A stretch of 64,000 nucleotides of DNA, from the NCBI RefSeq assembly GCF_035930445.1, contig NZ_CP142394.1:2451501-2515500 (forward strand), written 5' to 3'. Below the pieces are notes generated by a model. It was not told where the DNA came from, made no database searches, and saw only the letters and a list, made by a program, of their open reading frames with translations. Position numbers and translations under genes: made by a program. Shown piece after piece: positions 41,807 through 48,742 of this stretch. Source of the DNA: Sphingopyxis chilensis. Its GTDB lineage: Bacteria; Pseudomonadota; Alphaproteobacteria; Sphingomonadales; Sphingomonadaceae. Position 1 is the first letter of the stretch; each line of letters opens with the position of its first letter.

Positions 41807-41813
41807 ATTGACG
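41797..41813. promoter_or_regulatory. GTCAA-N5-TTGAC dyad, LysR-box-like, second copy
   Basis: CGTCAACTAAATTGACG is a perfect 6-bp inverted repeat with a 5-nt loop and overlaps the SMP-30 stop codon. Its core GTCAA-N5-TTGAC has the same spacing as the site at 32996-33010. It lies 41 bp upstream of the GST ATG and could control the GST-VOC pair. Confidence 0.45.
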
Positions 41814-41853
41814 ATTGATCCGGATGATGATAAAAGGATCGGGAGAGGACAGG

Positions 41854-42471
41854 ATGAAATTCTATACCAGCGTCGGCCCCAACCCGCGCGTCGTGAAGTT
41901 GTTCATGGCCGAAAAGGGTATCGAGATCCCGGAGGTCACCGTTGACCTGCGCGGTGGCGAGAACCGGCGCGCACCCTATAATGTCGAGGTGAACCCCGCC
42001 GGACAGACGCCCGCGCTCGAACTCGACGACGGCGGTTTCCTTTGCGAAGTCACGGCGATCTGCGAATATCTCGACGAGCGTTTTCCCGATCGCACGTTGA
42101 TCGGCTCGACCCCCGAGGAGCGCGCGAACACCCGCATGTGGACGCGCCGTATCGACCTCAAGATTTGCGAGCCGCTGACCAACGGCTTCCGTTTCGCAGA
42201 GGGGCTACCGCTGTTCGAGCAGCGGCTGCGCTGCCTGCCCGAAGCTGCCGAGGGGCTGAAGGCTACCGCACAGGATGGCATCAAATGGCTCGATCCGCTG
42301 ATCGCGGGGCGGGGCTATGTTGCGGGCGACACGCTGTCCCTCGCCGACATCATGCTGTTCGCCTTCCTCGATTTCGGTGCGTCGGTCGGTCAGCCGATCG
42401 ACCCCGCCAATACGAATATTCTCGGCTGGTACGAGCGGATGAAAAGCCGCCCCAGCGCCACCGCAAGCTGA
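41854..42471 (+). CDS. Glutathione S-transferase (distinct subgroup)
   Basis: This GST has 205 residues and lacks the ATPNGxK motif of the three Nu-like GSTs. It has MKFYTSVGPNPRVVKLFMAEKG, VNPAGQTPALELDDG, EVTAICEYLDERFPD and the helical-domain DTLSLADIMLFAFLDF. The ATG at 41854 follows GGGAGAGGACAGG; the in-frame upstream codon at 41815 is not used. It is followed by a VOC-family gene 15 bp later. Possibly a glutathione-dependent isomerase or dehalogenase-like enzyme; no catalytic class can be fixed. Confidence 0.88.
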   Translation: MKFYTSVGPNPRVVKLFMAEKGIEIPEVTVDLRGGENRRAPYNVEVNPAGQTPALELDDGGFLCEVTAICEYLDERFPDRTLIGSTPEERANTRMWTRRIDLKICEPLTNGFRFAEGLPLFEQRLRCLPEAAEGLKATAQDGIKWLDPLIAGRGYVAGDTLSLADIMLFAFLDFGASVGQPIDPANTNILGWYERMKSRPSATAS

Positions 42472-42486
42472 ACGACAAGGAGATGG

Positions 42487-43083
42487 ATGATGGCTGCAGA
42501 AAATAGCGAGTTCGAATTCTGCGGGGTCAATCACCTCGCACTCGTGTGCAAGGACATGGCGAAAACGGTCGAATTTTACCGCGATACGCTCGGCATGCCG
42601 CTGACCAAGACCATCGACCTGCCCGGCGGGCGCGGCCAGCATTTCTTCTTCGACATCGGCAATGGCGACAGCCTCGCCTTCTTCTGGTTCCCCGAAGCGC
42701 CCGAAGCGGTTCCCGGCATCTCGGCCCCCGCGGCGCTGCCGACGCAGGGCAGCTTCGTATCGGCGCACGGGTCGATGAACCATATCGCGATCAACGTCCG
42801 CGCCGACAAGTTCGACGAATATTACAACCGCCTGGTCGAGAAGGGCATCAACGTCAGCAAGGTGCTGAACCACGATGATAGCCCGATGCAGTCGACCGAC
42901 GAACTCCACCCCGGAGTCTTCGTGCGTTCGGTCTATTTCTTCGACCCCGACGGCGTCTGCCTCGAATTCGCCGCATGGACCAAAACCTTCGACGAAAGCG
43001 ACGTCGCGCACGACCCGGTGCAGGCCGACGGCACCAAGCGCGAAGGCCTCATCACCGGTCGCACCCCGGTGCCCGCCGAATAG
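42487..43083 (+). CDS. VOC-family (glyoxalase/extradiol dioxygenase-like) protein
   Basis: This vicinal-oxygen-chelate protein has 198 residues. The first half has CGVNHLALVCKDMAKTVEFYRDTLG. The second half has MNHIAINVRADKFDEYYNRLVEKG and ends with GVCLEFAAWTK. The His, His and Glu of these blocks are the expected metal ligands. It could be a dioxygenase or a glyoxalase-type isomerase. It has a possible GST partner upstream (42471). A rho-independent terminator follows at 43119, which closes the cluster. Confidence 0.87.
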   Translation: MMAAENSEFEFCGVNHLALVCKDMAKTVEFYRDTLGMPLTKTIDLPGGRGQHFFFDIGNGDSLAFFWFPEAPEAVPGISAPAALPTQGSFVSAHGSMNHIAINVRADKFDEYYNRLVEKGINVSKVLNHDDSPMQSTDELHPGVFVRSVYFFDPDGVCLEFAAWTKTFDESDVAHDPVQADGTKREGLITGRTPVPAE

Positions 43084-43118
43084 ACAGTCCCGAAAACACC
43101 ATGCTGAACTCCTCCTGG

Positions 43119-43145
43119 ACCCGGTCTTTGGCCGGGTTCTTTTTT
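43119..43145 (+). terminator. Rho-independent terminator after the VOC gene
   Basis: ACCCGG and CCGGGT form a hairpin with a 7-nt loop, followed by TCTTTTTT. It ends the plus-strand run that reaches back to the MFS gene. The 208 bp from here to the next gene at 43354 show no recognisable feature. Confidence 0.85.
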
Positions 43146-43353
43146 GGCGATGGTGGGTTCCGACCGATAGCGGAATGGTAGTTTCAGATTGCCCGGCACT
43201 CGAGAGCTGCCATTCCTCTTGCACACTTTCGGGGCAACTGCCGCCCACAATGCTGCGCTTCACGGATGAGGCGTAGTCGCCCCGAAAAATTGAACGATCC
43301 CCACATCTCTTGTAGCTCTAGCGGCGCATCGTGCAGTGCGGTAGCGACATTCC

Positions 43354-43824
43354 ATGGATCTCTATTCCCTCGTCAAAACGTTGCATATTGTAAGTGCGAC
43401 GATCGTGTTCGGAACGGGGATCGGCATCGCCAATTTCATGTTCTTCGGAAGTCGCAGCCGCGTTCCGGTCGAACGCGCCTTTGCCGCACGCATGACGGTG
43501 AAGGCGGATTTCCTCTTCACCCTACCTGCCGTGATCGTCCAGCCGCTGACCGGCGTATGGCTGGTGTGGCAGGGCGGCTTCCTGTGGGACGATTATTGGC
43601 TGGTCGTCACCTATGGTCTCTATCTGCTGGCGGCGCTGTGCTGGGTGCCCGTTGTCTTCATCCAGATACGCATGAAGGTGATGATGGAAGCGCACGCGCG
43701 AGGCGAGGCAATTGACGAAGCCGCCTACGAGCGGCTGTTTCGCAAATGGTTCGTGCTGGGCTGGCCCGCTTTCGGCGGACTGGTCGTCATCTTCTGGCTG
43801 ATGGTGACCAAGCCCACATGGTAG
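43354..43824 (+). CDS. DUF2269 integral membrane protein
   Basis: This small membrane protein has 156 residues and about four helices, and belongs to the DUF2269 family: LVKTLHIVSATIVFGTGIGIANFMFF, LPAVIVQPLTGVWLVWQ, LVVTYGLYLLAALCWVPVVF and a C-terminal FVLGWPAFGGLVVIFWLMV. The role of the family is not established. The last codons overlap the downstream gene by 7 bp. Together they form a conserved-looking pair separate from the catabolic cluster, since a terminator lies upstream. Confidence 0.85.
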   Translation: MDLYSLVKTLHIVSATIVFGTGIGIANFMFFGSRSRVPVERAFAARMTVKADFLFTLPAVIVQPLTGVWLVWQGGFLWDDYWLVVTYGLYLLAALCWVPVVFIQIRMKVMMEAHARGEAIDEAAYERLFRKWFVLGWPAFGGLVVIFWLMVTKPTW

Positions 43825-44933
43825 CGCGCATCCTGATCATCGGCGGCTATGGCAATTTCGGCACATATATCGCGCGGACCCTTGCCAATGACGAGAGCAT
43901 CCGCCTGCTGATCGGTGGACGATCGGCGGACAAGGCACATGCGTTTTCGGCATCGCTCGAAGCCGCCAATGCCGCCGAAGGTCATGCGATCGACATTGAT
44001 GGCGATCTCACCGAAGCGTTGGGTCGTATCGCGCCCGACATTGTCATCCACACCACCGGACCTTTTCAGACGCAGGATCATCGCGTCGCAAGGGCATGCA
44101 TCGCGCAGGGCTGTCATTATCTCGATCTCGCCGATGCTCGGGAGTTCGTGGCGACGATCGACCGGCTCGATGCCGAGGCGAAGGCGAAGGATGTGCTGGT
44201 CGTTAGTGGTGCCAGCTCCGTCCCCTGTCTGACCGCAGCCGTGATTGACGCCTATCTCCCGTCCTTCGGACGGCTGAAGGCTGTCGATTATGGGATCAGC
44301 GCGGCGCAACACACCAATCGAGGTCTGGCAACAACCTCCGCTGTGCTGAGCTATGTCGGCAAGCCGATCGAGATGCTGCGCGATGGTGCGATGAAAACCG
44401 TCTATGGCTGGGAAGATACGCATGCCGTCCGTTACCCTGGTCTTGGCACCCGTCTATTCGGCAACTGCGATATCCCCGACCTGACACTGTTTCCCCAACG
44501 CTATCCCACGCTCCGATCGATGCGCTTTTGCGCCGGGCATGAGTTGAAGGCTCTCCATATCGGCACGCGTATGTTGGGCGTGCTAGTACGGTTGCGGGTG
44601 ATCGGATCGCTCAGCGACCATGCCGGATCGCTGCTCAAACTCGCTTTCGCATTCGACCGGTTCGGGTCCGGGCGAAGTGGCTTCCACATGTTCATGAGCG
44701 GCCTAGGTCATGACGGCAACCCGCTGGAGCGACGCTTCTGGATTGTCGCGAGGTCGGGCCACGGGCCCTACATTCCTTGCATGCCGGCGATCCTGCTGGC
44801 CCGGCAGTTGGCAAGAGAGAGGGTTAGGAAACCCGGCGCAAGGCCCTGTGTCGATCTGATTGATCTCGACAGCTATCTTGCGGCGCTGTCAGATCTCGAT
44901 ATCGAGATCAATCGAGACGACATCGAAGCCTGA
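43818..44933 (+). CDS. Saccharopine dehydrogenase-like NAD(P)-binding protein
   Basis: This protein of 371 residues has an N-terminal Rossmann domain of the saccharopine-dehydrogenase type: ARILIIGGYGNFGTYIAR, LLIGGRSADKA, IVIHTTGPFQTQDHRVARAC and HYLDLADAREF. The rest is a less conserved domain with a weakly hydrophobic patch. Family members reduce saccharopine-like or trans-acting substrates or have unknown roles. The ATG at 43818 overlaps the DUF2269 stop by 7 bp. The codon use looks less GC-rich than its neighbours (visual impression). Product unknown. Confidence 0.8.
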   Translation: MVARILIIGGYGNFGTYIARTLANDESIRLLIGGRSADKAHAFSASLEAANAAEGHAIDIDGDLTEALGRIAPDIVIHTTGPFQTQDHRVARACIAQGCHYLDLADAREFVATIDRLDAEAKAKDVLVVSGASSVPCLTAAVIDAYLPSFGRLKAVDYGISAAQHTNRGLATTSAVLSYVGKPIEMLRDGAMKTVYGWEDTHAVRYPGLGTRLFGNCDIPDLTLFPQRYPTLRSMRFCAGHELKALHIGTRMLGVLVRLRVIGSLSDHAGSLLKLAFAFDRFGSGRSGFHMFMSGLGHDGNPLERRFWIVARSGHGPYIPCMPAILLARQLARERVRKPGARPCVDLIDLDSYLAALSDLDIEINRDDIEA

Positions 44934-45042
44934 GGTCTCAAAGCAACCGTTCAGCTATCGCAATGATCCGACGGTTTCCGATTTCGAGGACGGAAAATCA
45001 CCCCTTCGGGAGCCCTTCAATTCAACCTCAAGCCGAAGAACA

Positions 45043-45615
45043 TTACGGGCGCGACTGCAAGATTGCCGGCGCGATCTGACGATTCGCGACTTCACGCAAT
45101 ACAAAGCTGCTGCGGATGCGGGCGACGTGCGGCAGGACCGACAATTCCTTGCGATAAATCATATCGTAATCCTCGAGCGACTGGACGTTCAGGATCATCA
45201 GAAAGTCGGTGTCGCCCGAGACGAAGGCGCAAAAACGCATCGAAGGGCTCTGCAATACGGCCCGTTCGAAATCCTGCAGGACATTTTCGGCCTGCGATAC
45301 CAGCTCGATCGAGACTACCACGAGCGTACCATATCCCAGAGATCGCACGTCGAGATTCGCCGAATAATGGGTGATGTAGCCGGTTTCCTCCAGAATCTTG
45401 CGTCGTCGCGCCACCGCTGTGCTGGAAAGGTGCACATTGTCGCCCAGCCATACATCCGATGCGCGCCCTTCGGCGACGAGGGCACGCATCAGACGAAAGT
45501 CGGTATCGTCAAGCTCGTGCTGGACGGGACGGCTTCGCGCCGAATCGAGCCAGTTCGGTCGGCCGGGCGGCAGATCCATATTGCTTTGCACCCCTTTTTT
45601 TGATTTCAAGGCCAT
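45043..45615 (-). CDS. Lrp/AsnC-family transcriptional regulator
   Basis: This regulator has 190 residues. A helix-turn-helix at about 35-80 (LDDTDFRLMRALVAEGRASD, then LSSTAVARRRKILEETGYI) is followed by the RAM ligand-binding domain (TLVVVSIELVSQAENVLQDFE, then CAFVSGDTDFLMILNVQ). Family members respond to amino acids. The ATG at 45615 is used; Met13 is an alternative. It is downstream of and co-directional with the metalloprotease gene (49-bp gap), so it probably senses amino acids released by peptide breakdown and controls nearby genes. Confidence 0.9.
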   Translation of the reverse strand: MALKSKKGVQSNMDLPPGRPNWLDSARSRPVQHELDDTDFRLMRALVAEGRASDVWLGDNVHLSSTAVARRRKILEETGYITHYSANLDVRSLGYGTLVVVSIELVSQAENVLQDFERAVLQSPSMRFCAFVSGDTDFLMILNVQSLEDYDMIYRKELSVLPHVARIRSSFVLREVANRQIAPAILQSRP

Positions 45616-45664
45616 AATGGCTAAAGCCTCCGGAATTTCAAACGAAAGAGGAGAAAAGGATCAA

Positions 45665-48133
45665 TTAATTCGATAGCAGCCCGTCAAACCACCCGGTATC
45701 GCCAATCGGCATACCCGCCGGAATGTCGGGTCTGGGCCGGCTTTGCTTGCCGATTTCAGCCTCGATCCGCTTGGGATCCGACAGCGTGCTTGCCATCGAC
45801 AGCAGCCACAATCCTTCCTCGCTTTTCCGCTGCGTATTGGCGAAGCCGCTCGCAATCTCCTTGATGAAACCATCGAGCACCGCCCCCACATCGGCCGGAG
45901 TCGCCGGATCGCGCGAAGCGGCTGCGATCGCCAGCAATGTCGTCTGCGAGACGCGCCGCTCGACGACATGGTCGTGCGCACCGATAACCGGCCGCAGCTT
46001 GTCGAGCAGTGCCATCACCCCGGGCTGTGCCGGATCATAGCCATGCTGGATGTGCAGGCGCGTCAGGCGCGCCGGCGCGAGCAGGCTGTCGAGCGTGACT
46101 TGCGCCGCCACCTGAGCGGCCACCAGCGGATCGAAGACCGCCGATCCGGCGCCGAGGAACAGTTCGGGCGCCATTTCGGCATCGCGGCGGGCACTCGTTC
46201 CACTCGACAGCATCATCGACAGCGCAGCCGGCACCGTCAGTTCACGCTCGGAAAGGCTCGCCACCATCGCGTCGATCGCGGCGATTTGCTCCTGCGCCGG
46301 AACCGGGCTCGGCGCCGGCTTGCCATCGCCGACCACGGCGTAATCGTAGCGCACACCGCCCACCAGCTTGCCGGTGGCGTCGATCGAATAGCGATGGAAC
46401 AGCCAGATCGGCACGAACTTGCGGCGCAGGTTCGCAAGCGGTTCTCCCGGCTGCAACACATTCGGGCCGAAGGTCTGTAAGGCGATGCGGCGTACCGCCA
46501 TCGTATGCGCGAGGTCAGCGGGCGTGTCCTGCCCCTCGGTCCACATATTCACGCCCGGGACCGCCAGATCCGCGGCGCGGCCGTCGATGTCGGTCCCAAA
46601 GGCGATTCCCGCCCTCTGCGCCGCGTCGGCCTTGGCCGTGGCATCGGCGTCGGGATCGGCACCGGGCGCAGGCTGGCCATAGAGCCAATCGACGGTGAAC
46701 TTGTCCCAATTGCCGATACCGGACGCATAGGCATCGCTCAGGTCCAGCTTGCCATTATCGATGAGGACCTTCGGCCCTGGATAGTCCATCACCGAGGCGC
46801 GGTCCTGCAGGCTGGCCTTGAAATTATGCACGAAGCCGAGCGAATGGCCGACTTCATGCGCGCCGAGCTGGCTGATGCGCGACAGCGCCGCGCGCACCGG
46901 ATCGTTCGAGCCACCGCTGCCATTTTGCGCGGTTCCGACTAGCCCTTCAAAGATCGTGATGTCCTGCCGCACGCGCAGCGCGCCCAACACCACATTGCCC
47001 TTGATGATCTCTCCGGTCCGGGGATCGATGACACCCCCGCCATAGGACCAACTGCGATTCTGCCGGTCGGTCCAGTTGACCATATTGTATCGCACGTCCT
47101 GCGGGTCGGCGCCGGGCGGCAGGGTTTCAACCTTGAAGGCATCGATAAAGCCGGCTGCGTCGAAGGCGTCGGCCCACCAGCGGACGCCATCGGCGAGCGC
47201 GGTGCGGAGCGGCTCGGGGGCGGCGCTGTCGATGTAGAAGATGATCGGTTTTTTCACCGTCGAACGCGCGGCGGTCGGGTCCGTTTTTTCCAGGCGGAAA
47301 CGGTTGGCATATTCGACCAACATTGGCGAGCCAAGCGGCGTGCCATAGTCATAGATCTGCGTCGCGTGCGCCCCCGAGCGGATGTCGAACCGGCGGGGCA
47401 CATATCCAGGTTCGGGCAAGGCCACCAACGAGGAGTGGACGGTAAAGCTGACCGCGCGGCCGTCGGGCGCCAGCGTGTCGAGTTCGCGCCCTGCCGTGTC
47501 GGCGACGAAGGTCTGCACCGTTTCCAATTCGATGTTGCGCGGGAAGACCTTGACCGATCCCGTATCGACCGCGCTGAGCTTTTCCGAAAGCTTGTAACCC
47601 TTGGCCTCTGCCCCGATCGCCCCGGCCAAGTCCATCGCGTCCGTCATCAAAAATGGAGTCAAATCGACCTTGACCGGGCCTGCGACGGGGGCATCACCGA
47701 CGATTTCAAGCATAGCGACCGTGCTGAACGGAAAGCTGGCGCGCGCGCCTTTGGCAACGCCCGCGTCCCCGGTCGCACGGTAGCGCGGGTTTTCGAAAAC
47801 CACCGCGACCTTGCCGCCCAAACGCCGGAAAGCGAGCACCTTGGTGTCGCCCTGCATACCGCGGTCGATGCGGATCGCAGCGGAACCCAGCCCGGTCTTG
47901 ATCGCCTGCGTGAACAAATAGCGACCCGAAACGCCATCCGCGTCGGACGCGGGCAGGACCAGCAGAACCTTGCCCGTCTGCGCGTCCACTTCCACCGGCA
48001 ACAACGCGCCGTCGGGCGAGGCGGTCACGCGAACGGGCGCGGCAAGTACCGCGGTTCCCGGTGCCAGCCCCAGCGCGGTTGCCGCGAAGAGCAGCTGCTT
48101 GGCCAAGCGCTTGTTACGCAATGTATTCGTCAT
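45665..48133 (-). CDS. Exported zinc metalloprotease (DUF5117-type family)
   Basis: This large metalloprotease of 822 residues has a signal peptide ending near AVLAAP. The zinc motif is HEVGH in SQLGAHEVGHSLGFVHNF, with the downstream His/Asn extension of the metzincin type. The N-terminal ~330 residues match the DUF5117/DUF5118 beta-rich region that precedes such catalytic domains (YLFTQAIKTGLGSAAIRIDRG). The ATG at 48133 is preferred over the in-frame upstream codon at 48190 because it starts a signal peptide. It probably degrades proteins or peptides outside the inner membrane, feeding the adjacent TonB receptor and M20 genes. Confidence 0.88.
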   Translation of the reverse strand: MTNTLRNKRLAKQLLFAATALGLAPGTAVLAAPVRVTASPDGALLPVEVDAQTGKVLLVLPASDADGVSGRYLFTQAIKTGLGSAAIRIDRGMQGDTKVLAFRRLGGKVAVVFENPRYRATGDAGVAKGARASFPFSTVAMLEIVGDAPVAGPVKVDLTPFLMTDAMDLAGAIGAEAKGYKLSEKLSAVDTGSVKVFPRNIELETVQTFVADTAGRELDTLAPDGRAVSFTVHSSLVALPEPGYVPRRFDIRSGAHATQIYDYGTPLGSPMLVEYANRFRLEKTDPTAARSTVKKPIIFYIDSAAPEPLRTALADGVRWWADAFDAAGFIDAFKVETLPPGADPQDVRYNMVNWTDRQNRSWSYGGGVIDPRTGEIIKGNVVLGALRVRQDITIFEGLVGTAQNGSGGSNDPVRAALSRISQLGAHEVGHSLGFVHNFKASLQDRASVMDYPGPKVLIDNGKLDLSDAYASGIGNWDKFTVDWLYGQPAPGADPDADATAKADAAQRAGIAFGTDIDGRAADLAVPGVNMWTEGQDTPADLAHTMAVRRIALQTFGPNVLQPGEPLANLRRKFVPIWLFHRYSIDATGKLVGGVRYDYAVVGDGKPAPSPVPAQEQIAAIDAMVASLSERELTVPAALSMMLSSGTSARRDAEMAPELFLGAGSAVFDPLVAAQVAAQVTLDSLLAPARLTRLHIQHGYDPAQPGVMALLDKLRPVIGAHDHVVERRVSQTTLLAIAAASRDPATPADVGAVLDGFIKEIASGFANTQRKSEEGLWLLSMASTLSDPKRIEAEIGKQSRPRPDIPAGMPIGDTGWFDGLLSN

Positions 48134-48742
48134 AGGAATTGGACCCCTGTTCCTGGACCGATCGGCGGCAACAACGCATCGGGATGACACGAAGAGACTT
48201 GGCGAGACTAACAGATATCAAAGAGCAGCATCCCCGAACTTATCGGTCGGCAAAAGGCTTTATGTGATGAATTCCGGCGCGATAGGCGTGACTTGTGCAG
48301 AAATTCCATTTCATCCTGATTGGCTGCGTTGGCTTTGAGTGCGCAATCGGGGTGCTGCGCCGCATTTTCGAATCACTCAGCACAGCGTTGATCGTAAATT
48401 GCGCCTCCAGCCGGAGTCGCACATGATTTTTATGCAGATATGGCTTTTGAAGACAGAATCAGTCATCATTTGACCCGATATGCTTGATCTTTCGTGAGAT
48501 CGCCCACCCGCTTCCCGCTAGGATCGCCAGTGTCCGGCAAGGAGCACCGAAGGCCACGGGCCAACGGGCACTTCCGGCAAATGGTCCTCGCAATTACTGC
48601 GGGGGTGGGTCGAAACGATGGGAAAACAGCGGGGCGGATTCCGCTGACCGGCGCCTCGCCGGTGTGACCAAGCTCGTACCTTCCATTTTCATGGGGTGGG
48701 ACGCCTACGGCAGACAAGGTTCAGGCCGCAGGGAGCTTAACG
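48134..48742. other. 609-bp intergenic region between divergent metalloprotease and TonB receptor genes
   Basis: No convincing gene is visible. Short frames at 48240-48422, 48466-48717 and 48484-48762 have no recognisable domain, and one runs into the receptor gene. It is visibly AT-richer between about 48190 and 48490. The region must hold promoters for both flanking genes and possibly Lrp-type binding sites, but I cannot fix one. Confidence 0.6.
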
